Below are positions 8,514 through 16,958 of a DNA stretch of 64,000 nt, piece by piece. The position numbers and the translations under genes are program-made. How positions within the stretch are numbered: the stretch's first letter is position 1; every line of letters begins with the position of its first letter. The stretch is from Yinghuangia seranimata (GTDB lineage Bacteria; Actinomycetota; Actinomycetes; Streptomycetales; Streptomycetaceae), in assembly GCF_029953285.1 (NCBI RefSeq), contig NZ_JASAOI010000037.1:62001-126000 (forward strand), read 5' to 3'. The notes beneath the pieces are model-generated. The model saw only the letters and a program-made list of their open reading frames with translations, was not told the DNA's origin and ran no database searches.

Positions 8514-9584
8514 CTAGAACCCGACGGCGTAAGGGCGTTCGTGGTGCCGGTCGTAGAACGCGCGCAGCCACGGCGTCCGGACCTCGGGCAGGCGGGCGAG
8601 GGTGGCGAAGAACAGCCGCTCGTCCGGGCGGAACTGCGTGGGTGGCGGCAGCGAAGGATAGTCGTCGCGCAGCACACCGTCGGGAAGTCGGCCGCTGACC
8701 GGCATCGGCGCCTTCCCGGCGGGGAAGGCCATGTGCCGCCACACATCGAACGGTATTGGTACCACATCGGGTTCGGGCGCTTTGGGCGGCGCTTCCGGCC
8801 GCCATGTCCCGGCCGTCTGCGGGTGCTGAGGGACGAGGAGGAGGCCGGCGCCCGGCTCCTCCGGCAGACCCGGCCCGGCGAGTGCCAGGGTCAGCCGCGG
8901 CGGTCCCGCGGGCAGGAGCACACGGAGCGCGCGCCGGAACGTCTGGGCGACGAGGCCGTCCGGGACCCCCACCGGCACACCGCCTGACATCGCGAGCAGA
9001 TGCGCCAACGCGAAGCCTACCGCGGCGTACCACTCCGGCTCCCACCAGCCGAGCCCGTCGCGCGGGGGAGTGCCGGGCCGGTCGCGCAGCAGCGTGTCCC
9101 ACGTGTCCGGAGGGCGTGAGGGCGCGACGTCCGGGATCCGGCTGACCGCCTCCGGGTCCAGCCACACCGCCCGCCACCGCGCGTGGTCGTCGAGCAGCGT
9201 CGCCACGGCCTGCCCGCACCCCTCGCACGCGAGGTTGGGGCCGTCGCGGCCGTCCAGGCCGCAGCAGAACCCACCACGGCGTTCCGGGATCACCACGGTC
9301 CCGCGCGTATCAGAAGGCGCGACCACAACAGCGCCCGCGGGGCCGAACGACAGGACGGGTACCGGCGCGAACAGACCGCGCGCCGCGGCCTCGTCCGCCG
9401 TGACCTCCGCCCAGGGCCGCCACGGCCACCCCGACGGCTCCGGGTCGACGGCGTACGTCCCCGACTCCATCAGCACCGGCATCAGGTCACAGCCGTAGCG
9501 CTGGTGTGCATGCACCGGCAGCGCGACCCGCTCGACGGCGACGGTGAGTTCCGCACCGCACCGCCCACACACGAACACATCCAA
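8514..9584 (-). CDS. Hypothetical protein with zinc-ribbon-like cysteines
   Basis: 356 residues, not recognised. It starts MDVFVCGRCGAELT, a CxxC knuckle, and has a second cluster at about 105-125 (GGFCCGLDGRDGPNLACEGCGQ), so four to six cysteines could hold one or two zinc ions. No membrane span or signal peptide. The C-terminal half is Trp/Pro rich and ends RAFYDRHHERPYAVGF. Codon use is normal for the window. Its neighbours, a secreted propeller and a PQQ-repeat kinase, give no clear hint to its job. Confidence 0.75.
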   Translation of the reverse strand: MDVFVCGRCGAELTVAVERVALPVHAHQRYGCDLMPVLMESGTYAVDPEPSGWPWRPWAEVTADEAAARGLFAPVPVLSFGPAGAVVVAPSDTRGTVVIPERRGGFCCGLDGRDGPNLACEGCGQAVATLLDDHARWRAVWLDPEAVSRIPDVAPSRPPDTWDTLLRDRPGTPPRDGLGWWEPEWYAAVGFALAHLLAMSGGVPVGVPDGLVAQTFRRALRVLLPAGPPRLTLALAGPGLPEEPGAGLLLVPQHPQTAGTWRPEAPPKAPEPDVVPIPFDVWRHMAFPAGKAPMPVSGRLPDGVLRDDYPSLPPPTQFRPDERLFFATLARLPEVRTPWLRAFYDRHHERPYAVGF

Positions 9585-9686
9585 CGGCGCCTCCCCCGAA
9601 CGGCGGAAAGGCCGATGATGCCAAGCCCGCCCTTCGGGGCCAACCGCATTTCCGGCGCCGCGGCCCCGCGTTTGACGGCGTGTCGG

Positions 9687-11792
9687 TCACATGTTGAGCG
9701 CGTACAGGCCTGTCGGGTTTCCGAAGTAGACGAGTTCGCCCGTCAGCGCCGGCACGCACTGGATCAGGGCGTGCGCTTCCGAGCGGAACGACCACAGCTT
9801 CGCGCCGGTCGCCGCGTTCAGGGCGTAGAGGTATCCGCCCTCGCTCGCTACGTACGCGATGCCGTACCCGATGGTGGGCGCACGCCGGAAGTGGCCGTCC
9901 GGGACGAACGTCCAGCGCTGGGCCCCCGAGTTCGCGTCCAGCGCCCACAACTTCTCGCCGCAGAGGTAGACGAGCTCGCCGGCCACGGCCATCCCGCTCA
10001 GTTCGGGGTTCTCGCCGTCTACGTGGTACTTCCACTTCTCGGCGCCGGTGGCCACGTCCAGCGCGACGGCCGAGAGCAGTCCGTCCGTCGTGTAGACGGT
10101 CGGGCCGACGGTCGTCAGCACGTAGGAGTCGCTTGCGTCGCGGCTCCATTTCCGGCCGCCGGTGAGCGCGTCCACCGCCTGAAAGCCGTATCCGTTCGCG
10201 CAGAGCACGTTGCCGTTGAGGGCCAGTGTCGCCGACGTCGGAGGCCCGGACCGGGCAGAAGGGGCGGTCCATCGCTTGGTGCCGTCGGAGACGGCCAGCG
10301 CATAGAGGAGGTTGTCGGAACTGCCCACGTACACCAGCCCGTTACCGACCACGGTGGGCTTGTAGTTGGCGCCGCCTGTGGTGAAACTCCACTTGCCGGC
10401 ACCCGTGTTCGCGTCGAGGGCGTACACCTTTTTGTCGCCGGTGCCGACGAACACCGTGCCGTCGGCAACCGTGGGGGTGGTCAAGAACGAGGAACCCACA
10501 GTGACGGACCAGTTCCGACGTCCGGTCCGGGCGTCCAGGGCGAACACCGCCCCCTCGTCGGTGGCGACGTACAGGACGTCGTCCACGACCACCGGCGACC
10601 CGAAGGCCCCGTTCGTCGCCTCCACCTTCCAGCGCAACCGCGAGGACGAGGAGCCGGACCCGATGAGCGCCACGGCTGTGCCGCCCGCCGCGGCGGCGAC
10701 CGCGGCACCCGCTCCGAGCCACAAGGCGCGCCGCCGGGTGAGGAACCGGCTTGATGTCGCGGGAGGTTCGGGGGTGCCCGCGTCCGTGTCCGGGTCCGGA
10801 CCGGGTGCCGGGCGCGGGTCGGTGGACAGCGGTGGTGTCTCGGGTCGCGTCAGCGTCGGGAGCTGGGCGGCAGGCACCCCCTGCGGAGCCGACGCGCCTT
10901 CGGTGTCCAGAGCGACGGTCGCGATCCGCAGCAGCGCGTGCGATACGGCCGCGGGTAGCCACCCCGTGTCCGGGCCGACCATCGTCGGCGCGGCCGGAAG
11001 GAGGGCGCGGGCCTGCGCCGACGTCGGCCGGGTCTTGGGGTCCTTGGCCAGAACCGCACGCAGCAGCGGCAGCAGGGTGGGCGGGGCGCCGTCCAGGTCC
11101 GGGTCGCGCATGGTGAGGTTCGCGATGAGGACCGGCAACGTGTCACCGGCGAACGGGGCGCGACCGGTGGCCGCATAGGCGAGGACCGCGCCGCAGGAGA
11201 ACAGGTCGCTCTCCGGGCCGACGTCCGACCGTTCGAACTGCTCGGGCGACATGAACCCCAGCGTGCCGACCGTCTGCGCGGTACGGGTGAGGCTCGTCGC
11301 CCCGGAGAGCAGGGCGATCCCGAAGTCGATGACCTTGGGCCCGTCGACCGCGAGCATGATGTTGGACGGCTTGAGGTCCCGGTGCACGAGACCGGCGGCG
11401 TGGATCCCGGACAGCGCGGTCAACAGCCCCGCGGCGAGATGGCGGAGCGACGCCTCGGGCAGCGGTCCGAACCGCGCCACCGCCTCGTCGAGCGCCAGTC
11501 CCGGGATGTAGGCCGTGGCCAGCCAGGGCACGTCCGCGTCCGGATCCGCGTCCACTACCGGGGCGGTGAACTCCGCGTCCACGGCCCGCGCCGCGCCGAC
11601 CTCGCGCGCGAACCGGCGGCGGAACTCCGGCCCGCCCTCCTGGAGCAGATCGGGCCGTACGAGCTTCACCGCGACGGTACGCCCGCTCGAACCGCGCCCC
11701 AGGTACACGCGTCCCATGCCGCCCGCGCCGAGTCGGCCGAGCAGGACGTACGGTCCCACCTCGCGCGGATCCCCGGCCTGCAGTGCCTCCAC
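9687..11792 (-). CDS. AfsK-like Ser/Thr kinase with C-terminal PQQ beta-propeller
   Basis: About 701 residues from the GTG at 11792, chosen because the conserved kinase start EALQAGDPREVGPYVLLGRLGAGGMGR begins there and GGTGGGA precedes it; an upstream in-frame start adds a non-conserved tail. Kinase domain 13-265 has HRDLKPSN at 137-144 and DFG at about 156. A Pro-rich linker leads to one membrane span near 355-377. Residues 385-701 hold about seven PQQ-type blades (ALDARTGRRNW, ALDANTGAGKWSF, ALDVATGAEKWKY, ALDANSGAQRWTF, ALNAATGAKLWSF). This order matches AfsK of Streptomyces coelicolor, a kinase acting on the AfsR regulator of secondary metabolism. No AfsR-like gene is adjacent, so the target is open. 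Confidence 0.9.
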   Translation of the reverse strand: MEALQAGDPREVGPYVLLGRLGAGGMGRVYLGRGSSGRTVAVKLVRPDLLQEGGPEFRRRFAREVGAARAVDAEFTAPVVDADPDADVPWLATAYIPGLALDEAVARFGPLPEASLRHLAAGLLTALSGIHAAGLVHRDLKPSNIMLAVDGPKVIDFGIALLSGATSLTRTAQTVGTLGFMSPEQFERSDVGPESDLFSCGAVLAYAATGRAPFAGDTLPVLIANLTMRDPDLDGAPPTLLPLLRAVLAKDPKTRPTSAQARALLPAAPTMVGPDTGWLPAAVSHALLRIATVALDTEGASAPQGVPAAQLPTLTRPETPPLSTDPRPAPGPDPDTDAGTPEPPATSSRFLTRRRALWLGAGAAVAAAAGGTAVALIGSGSSSSRLRWKVEATNGAFGSPVVVDDVLYVATDEGAVFALDARTGRRNWSVTVGSSFLTTPTVADGTVFVGTGDKKVYALDANTGAGKWSFTTGGANYKPTVVGNGLVYVGSSDNLLYALAVSDGTKRWTAPSARSGPPTSATLALNGNVLCANGYGFQAVDALTGGRKWSRDASDSYVLTTVGPTVYTTDGLLSAVALDVATGAEKWKYHVDGENPELSGMAVAGELVYLCGEKLWALDANSGAQRWTFVPDGHFRRAPTIGYGIAYVASEGGYLYALNAATGAKLWSFRSEAHALIQCVPALTGELVYFGNPTGLYALNM

Positions 11793-12169
11793 GATCCCAC
11801 CCCCACACCCCGCGCGGCTCACGCCGCCCGACACCGCACCCCTACGGCGTCGCCCCTGGAACGGAGACTGGCACATCCGTGCCGACGGCGGATGCGGATC
11901 AGCGAACTACGCGGCTTGGGTGGGTAGTTCGGTACTTCCTCGGGGCGGGTGGGGCAGCGTGCCGGGTCAGGACCGGGGAACGGGTGCGATGGCCGTCGGC
12001 GGCATGTGCGGCGTCCTTCGGCGTCGCGTAGGCGGGCGCCGGCCGGTGGGGGAGAGGCCCAGTGGGATTCGGCCAACCGGGCTGTGTGATCATGGACGGC
12101 TTTCGTTAGGCGGCGTGCGTCGGATCTGTCTGGTCGCGCCGAGCATCCTGGGCGGCGTGAGGCGCGCGG
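11793..12169. other. Gene-free 377-bp stretch with one inverted repeat
   Basis: Divergent intergenic region between the AfsK-like kinase and a lipoprotein gene. It holds a perfect 8-bp inverted repeat, CGAACTAC/GTAGTTCG, at 11903-11931 with a 13-nt spacer. No convincing gene was seen on either strand. The repeat is a candidate control site for either neighbour. Confidence 0.5.
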
Positions 12170-13291
12170 ATGCCTGTGTGTGTGGGGGTGGGGCAAGTGC
12201 GGGTGTCGGAGACGGTTTCGGTGCGTCGTGGGCTGTGCGTGGGGGCGCTGGCCGGTGCGGTGGTGATCGCGGCGGCGGGCTGCGGGACCGGGGTGGCGGG
12301 GAAGGCCGTCGAGGCCGCGGGCGGGTCGGCGTCGGCGACGCCGAGCGGTACCGGGTCCAGGCCGGGCGGGTCGGCGTCCGCGAGTGCGAGCCCGACGACG
12401 CCGAAGGCCCCCGCGCCGACCGACGCTGAGGCGCTGCGGATCGTGCGGGCCGTCGACCTCGGGCCGACCACGCCGTCGGGCGAGCTCGACGAGGTGGCCG
12501 CCGCTAAGCAGTTGGCCGAACCGATGCTGAGCATCGTCAAGGCGAGCTGGCGGCTGGAGAAGCCCGAGTACCGCATGGGCGGCGCGCTCGAGGACCTGGA
12601 CGACCCGCTCGTCTACCGCACCGCTCCCGCGGCCAACGGCGACCGCTGGTTCATGGTCGTCGACCGCGCCACCAAGGACCAGCCCGTCTACGTCTTCCGG
12701 GCCACGGCGGCGGACCCCGCCTGGAAGCTGGCGTTCGCCAGCTACATGGTCGACAACGTCGACGGGAGGCGCTTCCTGGGCCTCAACGAGGACAAGAACG
12801 GCGCGGCGGAGATCGTCTCCTCGGCCGCCGGGCTCGCGGCCGACCCGGCCAAGGTCTGCGCCGAGTCCACGGACGAGACCCCGTCCAAGACCTACGGCTG
12901 GGGCCCCAACGAGGCCGCCGCCGAAGCGGCCACCGCAAAGGCGGTCGCCGAGTCCGCAAAGCACGGCGCCAAGACCACGGTCACGCGCAAGCTCCGCCCC
13001 GAACAGGTCGGCCCCGTCTGGCGCTACGGCGACGGCGGCGCCCTCGTCCCCTGCCTGCGCGAAAACGCCTGGACGGAAACCATGAAGCCCGGACAGGCCA
13101 TCACCTGGGACGGCAAGAGCCCCTTCAAGGACGACACACCCGACTTCGCCGTGACGTCGTACACGCGGACGAACATCTCCATGGAGCTCATCTGGGTGCC
13201 ACCGACCATCGGCACGGCGTCGAGCATGCCGGACCTCGCCGCGAGCGACGCGTACCTCTACGACTTCACCTTCAAGGAAGCGAAGCGCTGA
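12170..13291 (+). CDS. Hypothetical lipoprotein
   Basis: 373 residues. Basic start, hydrophobic helix and lipobox VIAAAGC with the lipidated cysteine at about residue 38, followed by a low-complexity Gly/Ser/Pro/Thr spacer typical of actinobacterial lipoproteins. The globular part (about 85-373) has no motif I recognise; a stretch MVVDRATKDQPVYVFRATAADPAWKLAFASYM suggests a fold made for cell-surface interaction. A GTG nine codons downstream with a G-rich sequence before it is an alternative start. It is a single gene convergent with the SWIM gene. Confidence 0.8.
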   Translation: MPVCVGVGQVRVSETVSVRRGLCVGALAGAVVIAAAGCGTGVAGKAVEAAGGSASATPSGTGSRPGGSASASASPTTPKAPAPTDAEALRIVRAVDLGPTTPSGELDEVAAAKQLAEPMLSIVKASWRLEKPEYRMGGALEDLDDPLVYRTAPAANGDRWFMVVDRATKDQPVYVFRATAADPAWKLAFASYMVDNVDGRRFLGLNEDKNGAAEIVSSAAGLAADPAKVCAESTDETPSKTYGWGPNEAAAEAATAKAVAESAKHGAKTTVTRKLRPEQVGPVWRYGDGGALVPCLRENAWTETMKPGQAITWDGKSPFKDDTPDFAVTSYTRTNISMELIWVPPTIGTASSMPDLAASDAYLYDFTFKEAKR

Positions 13292-13400
13292 CCCGACGAC
13301 GAGCGCGAGCCGCGCTGGGATCGCTTCTGCGGCATCTGCACTGAGCCCTGCCGCCGGCACGGCCGTCCTGCGCGGGTGCGGGATGCATGCCTGGGCGCGG

Positions 13401-13961
13401 CTACGCGGACCGGCTGAAATAGTCGGCTGGGTCGAGGGCGCTGAGGGCGATCCAGCGCTGTGGTGCGACTGGGGTGGATACGTCCGTAGTGCCCTGTGGG
13501 GCGCGGAAGAAGCCTCGGACGGAGAGTGCGATCCGTGGGTCGTCGTCGATGCGCCGGGCCATTTCGTAGTAGACGGCCAGCACGTGGACGCATCGAGGGG
13601 CGCTGGTCGGGCAGGAGCATTCGACGCGGGCGAGCTTCGGGGCGGGCGGGTGGCCCGCTGCGACGATCGCGCGGTACAGCTCGTCGGTGAGGGCGGGTTG
13701 ACCGCCGGACAACCGCCGGGAGATCTCGGCCAGTTCCTCCTTCGGCATCGGCGCGACCTCGATGTCGGCTGTCAGCCTGTTGCGGCCGTGCTGGATGGCG
13801 GCGCGTACCGTCGTGCCTTCGACGGCGACCTGCACGTGTCCGTCGCGGGCGAGTCTGCGGGCGCGCGGCAGGTGCGGATCCGGGCGGGTCTGGCTCAACG
13901 GCTCGGCGAGCCGGACCCAGGCCTTTCCCCACGCCGTGTAGCCGAAGTCGTTGTCGGGCAT
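13401..13961 (-). CDS. SWIM zinc-finger protein
   Basis: 186 residues. The SWIM finger is visible as VECSCPTSAPRCVHVLAVYY (CxCx7CxH). The first part (MPDNDFGYTAWGKAWVRLAEP) resembles proteins that start with FGxTxWGxAW and sit next to SNF2 helicases in many actinobacteria. The start lies 2 nt after the SNF2 stop, so the two are co-transcribed and probably translationally coupled. SWIM domains bind DNA or protein, and this partner likely helps place the ATPase. Confidence 0.88.
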   Translation of the reverse strand: MPDNDFGYTAWGKAWVRLAEPLSQTRPDPHLPRARRLARDGHVQVAVEGTTVRAAIQHGRNRLTADIEVAPMPKEELAEISRRLSGGQPALTDELYRAIVAAGHPPAPKLARVECSCPTSAPRCVHVLAVYYEMARRIDDDPRIALSVRGFFRAPQGTTDVSTPVAPQRWIALSALDPADYFSRSA

Positions 13962-13963
13962 GG

Positions 13964-15841
13964 TCAGTTGTCTCGCTTCCGGCGCAGGATCGCGATGAGT
14001 CGGTCGTCGTCCATGCGGGCGAGTTCGGCGACGCCGGACATGTCGGCGACGTCGGAGAGCGCGGATTTGCGCGCGTGCATGGCGGCGATGTGCTCTTCGA
14101 CGGTGGTCGCCGAGGTGAGCGTGGTGACGGTGACGGTACGGGTCTGGCCGATCCGGTGGACGCGGTCGGAGGCCTGGGCTTCCACGGCCGGGTTCCACCA
14201 TCGGTCGAAGTGGATGACGTCGGCCGCCCGGGTGAGGGTCAGCCCGGTGCCGCCGGCCTTCAGGCTGAGCACCAGCACCTCCGGTCCGTCGTGGGCCTGG
14301 AACCGCCTGACCATGTCGGCGCGTTGCTCCTGGTTCAGGCCGCCGTGGAAGAACGGCACGGTCAGGCCGAACTGTTCGGCGCAATGGCGTACCAGCAGCT
14401 CGCCGGTCCGCCGGTATTGGGTGAAGATCAGGGTCGGCGAGCCGGCGTCGAGGTTGTCGGCCACGATGTCCGTGCAGAGGTCGAGCTTTCCGGACCGCCC
14501 GGCCGTCTCGTCGAGGTCGCCGGTGATCAGCCCCGGGTGGTTGCACGCCTGCTTGAGCGCGGTCAGGGCTGCCAGTACCCGGCCCTGGCGCTGGACGCCG
14601 CTGCCGAAGCCGTCGTCGACCGCCTGCTCCAACAGCCGGTCGTACAAATGCTTCTGCTCCTCCGTCAGGTCGCAGATCAGATCGGCGTGGATCTTGGCCG
14701 GGAGGGAGCCGGCGACCTGCGCCTTCTTCCGCATGAGCACAACCGGCTCGATCACCCCGCGCAGCCGGGCGGCGGCGGCAGTGGAACCTTCCGCGACGGG
14801 CCGCGCGAAGCGGCGCCGGAACTGCGTCCGGTGCCCGAACAGATGGGGTGCGACCAGGTTGAGCAGCGCCCAGAGTTCCTCGAGGCGGTTCTCGACAGGC
14901 GTGCCGGTCAGGGCGATTCGTGCGTTCGCCGCGATGCTCCGCGCGGCCTTGGAGATCTGCGTGCGGGGGTTCTTGAGCACCTGCGCCTCGTCGAACACCG
15001 CGGTGACCCAGTGGTGTCCGGTCATGGCCGGGCCGTGCAGGCGCAGCGTCGGGTAGCCGGTGAGCACGACCGTCCCGGGGTCCGCCGGTTCGAGTGGTCC
15101 GCCGCGCCAGACGATCGTGCGCAAGTCGGGTGCGAAGCGGGCGATTTCGTGTGCCCAGTTGCCGACGAGGGTGGTGGGGCAGACCACCAGCTGCGGCCCG
15201 GACTCGGCTTGCGGGACGAGGTGGCCGATGGTCTGCAGCGTCTTGCCGAGGCCCATTTCGTCGGCGAGCACCGCCCCGCCGTGTGCGGCGACGGTCTCGC
15301 GCAGCCAGCTGACGCCGCGTACTTGGTACGGCCGCAGCCTCGCGTTCAGGGTCGCGGCCAGTTCGCTCGCCGTGGAGGCGGTGTGCCGGAACACGGCCGC
15401 GGCATGCTCCGCCGACATCACCGCCACCCCGGTGGCGTCGGGAACGGCATGCGCGGCGATCGGGAGTGGCGCTTCGCCGCCTGTGATCCACGTCCGCCAG
15501 ACCTCAACCGACCGGCCGGGCCGGTCGAGCGGGGCGTCGAGGAGCGCGTCCGGCTCGATCAGCACACACGGGACATCGGCCACCTCGAACCCGCCGAGGT
15601 CCGACGTCGGGACGACCAAAGCCACGGTCTCGACATCGCCGACCGGAGGGGCAGCCCCCACGCCTCGTCCGGACCAGGTCCACAAGGCGAACATGTGACG
15701 ACCCGGCAAATATGTGGCTTCGCTGCTGAGCACGGTTTTGGTGGCCGCCGGGGGCGGATTCGGGCCGGGACCCGGAACGGTTTCCACGGCCGTACCCATA
15801 AACCGCCGCCGTGACTTCGGCGGGGCCGGCGCTGCGGTCAT
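13964..15841 (-). CDS. SNF2/SWI2-family ATPase (helicase-like)
   Basis: 625 residues from the ATG at 15841. Walker A DEMGLGKT (194-201), a DEAQ box (284-287) where most family members have DEAH, ALTGTPVENRLEELW, and the C-terminal helicase half with VLVLSLKAGGTGLTLTRAADVIHFDRWWNPAVEAQASDRVHRIGQ. Such ATPases translocate on duplex DNA to remodel nucleoprotein; in bacteria they include RapA-like and DNA-repair types. It is shorter than the usual 900-1000 residues because the N-terminal region is small. Upstream starts (TTG 15910, ATG 15886) are rejected because they fall on the predicted -35 and -10 boxes. Confidence 0.92.
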   Translation of the reverse strand: MTAAPAPPKSRRRFMGTAVETVPGPGPNPPPAATKTVLSSEATYLPGRHMFALWTWSGRGVGAAPPVGDVETVALVVPTSDLGGFEVADVPCVLIEPDALLDAPLDRPGRSVEVWRTWITGGEAPLPIAAHAVPDATGVAVMSAEHAAAVFRHTASTASELAATLNARLRPYQVRGVSWLRETVAAHGGAVLADEMGLGKTLQTIGHLVPQAESGPQLVVCPTTLVGNWAHEIARFAPDLRTIVWRGGPLEPADPGTVVLTGYPTLRLHGPAMTGHHWVTAVFDEAQVLKNPRTQISKAARSIAANARIALTGTPVENRLEELWALLNLVAPHLFGHRTQFRRRFARPVAEGSTAAAARLRGVIEPVVLMRKKAQVAGSLPAKIHADLICDLTEEQKHLYDRLLEQAVDDGFGSGVQRQGRVLAALTALKQACNHPGLITGDLDETAGRSGKLDLCTDIVADNLDAGSPTLIFTQYRRTGELLVRHCAEQFGLTVPFFHGGLNQEQRADMVRRFQAHDGPEVLVLSLKAGGTGLTLTRAADVIHFDRWWNPAVEAQASDRVHRIGQTRTVTVTTLTSATTVEEHIAAMHARKSALSDVADMSGVAELARMDDDRLIAILRRKRDN

Positions 15842-15881
15842 GAACACCCCCGGTGCGAGCGGAAAAGAACCAGCGACCGGG

Positions 15882-15910
15882 ACCATAAGGATTATTTGCA
15901 AGCCTGTCAA
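15882..15910 (-). promoter_or_regulatory. Sigma-70-type promoter of the SNF2-SWIM operon
   Basis: On the minus strand a perfect TTGACA (15905-15910) is followed after 17 bp by TATGGT (15882-15887), matching TANNNT. Transcription would start near 15875, giving a leader of about 34 nt with a G-rich RBS before the ATG at 15841. Confidence 0.75.
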
Positions 15911-15931
15911 TCATGCTTTTCGGCGGACCCC

Positions 15932-16044
15932 AAGGGCATATCGATTCGGTCGTGTCAAATGCGCCGGGGCGCATTTTGTCGCCCTTGTCAAATTCCGCTC
16001 GCGGGCATGCTGTGGCATCTATGTCAAATTATGAAAGGGCATAT
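15932..16044. repeat. Repeated ATTTGACA boxes, AAGGGCATAT pair and a 20-bp palindrome
   Basis: On the minus strand ATTTGACA occurs at 15953-15960, 15986-15993 and 16022-16029 (33 and 36 bp apart); the operon's -35 box repeats its core. AAGGGCATAT occurs at 15932-15941 and 16035-16044. AAATGCGCC-GG-GGCGCATTT is a perfect palindrome at 15957-15976. The stretch is more AT-rich than its surroundings and holds no gene, so it is probably a multi-site control region for the SNF2-SWIM operon. Confidence 0.6.
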
Positions 16045-16081
16045 TTGCTCGGGTTCGTTTAATGGGGCCGCGAACAGGGTG

Positions 16082-16396
16082 TCAGGCGGGTGGGGGTTCG
16101 GGTGGGGTGGCTGCGGCGAGGATGGCCTGGAGGGCGGCGATGTGGCCGTTGAAGGCTTCGCGGCCGGTGGGGGTGAGGCGCGCTCGGAGGCGTTGGCGGC
16201 TGCCGGTGAGGCGGCGTTCGGTGGTGACGTAGCCGGCCTGTTCGAGGGTGGTGAGCTGCTTGGAGAGCGCCGAGTCGGACAGCCCCACGCGGTCCTTGAG
16301 GTAGGCGAACTCGGCCCAGTCGGCCGCCGCCAGGGTCGCGACCAGGGTCAGGCGGGTGCTGGGGTGGATCAGCTCGTCGAACCGCGCTGTGGTCAT
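16082..16396 (-). CDS. Winged-helix transcriptional regulator
   Basis: 104 residues (MTTARFDELIHPSTRLTLVATLAAADWAEFAYLKDRVGLSDSALSKQLTTLEQAGYVTTER...), a compact winged helix of the kind related to ArsR/MarR and annotated as transcriptional regulator or DUF-type HTH. Recognition helix: SDSALSKQLTTLEQ. No metal-binding cysteines. Its ATG overlaps the stop of the upstream membrane-protein gene (ATGA), so both are one unit. It is the natural candidate to bind the two TTTCC-N5-GGAAA sites before the operon. Confidence 0.9.
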   Translation of the reverse strand: MTTARFDELIHPSTRLTLVATLAAADWAEFAYLKDRVGLSDSALSKQLTTLEQAGYVTTERRLTGSRQRLRARLTPTGREAFNGHIAALQAILAAATPPEPPPA

Positions 16397-16857
16397 GCGT
16401 GCGCCCAACGGCGCAGGACGCGCAGGATCTCGGGTCCGCCGAATCCGATGACGGCCGCGGCGAGCAGCCCCGCCCAGATGCCGGCGTGGTCGGCGCCGTC
16501 CGCGTCGAGGGCGAGCGCGGCGAGGACGGTGAGGGCGACGAGGGTGGCCAGCATGCCGACGACGAGCCACGGGATGCGGCGGCTGGCGAGGGCCGAGCCG
16601 ACCTGGAGGCGGCTGGTGCGGCGGCGTCCGTCGAGCAGGCGGGGCGCGAGGGCGGCGTTGGCCGCGCCGAAGAGCAGGGTCGCGGCGCCGGCCAGCCACG
16701 GCGAGGCGACGGTGCCGAGTACGCCCAGCAGCAGCCAGCCGCCGGCCATCGCCCACCAGTAGGCGCGTGGCAGGCCGATCTCGTCGGCCACCTGGCGTTG
16801 GGCGCGTTCAGCCGCCTCGAGGGCGGTGCGGGCTTGGTCCGGATCGATGTCGTCCAT
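16393..16857 (-). CDS. Four-span membrane protein paired with winged-helix regulator
   Basis: 154 residues. A soluble N-terminal helix (DDIDPDQARTALEAAERAQRQVADEIGLPRAYWWAMAGG) precedes two pairs of membrane spans separated by a basic loop (DGRRRTSRLQVGSALASRRIP). No family name is certain; such proteins are routinely found just upstream of small winged-helix regulators in actinobacteria. The ATG at 16857 lies 13 nt after the first palindromic operator. Probable product: a membrane partner or target of the regulator; function unknown. Confidence 0.82.
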   Translation of the reverse strand: MDDIDPDQARTALEAAERAQRQVADEIGLPRAYWWAMAGGWLLLGVLGTVASPWLAGAATLLFGAANAALAPRLLDGRRRTSRLQVGSALASRRIPWLVVGMLATLVALTVLAALALDADGADHAGIWAGLLAAAVIGFGGPEILRVLRRWAHA

Positions 16858-16870
16858 GATGGATCCCCAC

Positions 16871-16915
16871 TTTCCTAGTAGGAAACAAGCGTGCGACTTT
16901 CCCACCAGGAAAGTC
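16871..16915. promoter_or_regulatory. Twin palindromic operators TTTCC-N5-GGAAA
   Basis: Site 1 TTTCCTAGTAGGAAA (16871-16885) and site 2 GACTTTCCcaccaGGAAAGTC (16895-16915) are both perfect and share TTTCC-N5-GGAAA. Their centres are 27 bp apart. Site 1 lies within the short leader before the membrane-protein ATG, a position suited to autorepression by the downstream winged-helix protein. TTGACT at the outer edge of site 2 on the minus strand may be the -35 box. Confidence 0.75.
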
Positions 16916-16958
16916 AAGAGGGGGATCCCTCGTGGGGCTGGGACCTCCGCGGGTCCGC

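Noticed and set aside
8332-9228. N-terminal extension of the secreted propeller
   Set aside because: Runs antisense-like through the next gene; the start at 8331 has a strong RBS and a signal peptide.
9183-10754. Plus-strand frame of over 500 codons opposite the PQQ kinase
   Set aside because: Antisense shadow; the minus strand shows PQQ repeats and kinase motifs.
13383-15814. Plus-strand frames opposite the SNF2-SWIM operon
   Set aside because: Shadows; both minus-strand genes have firm motifs.
15842-15910. Earlier starts for the SNF2 ATPase (TTG at 15910, ATG at 15886)
   Set aside because: They coincide with the predicted -35 and -10 boxes, so they would lie upstream of the transcript.
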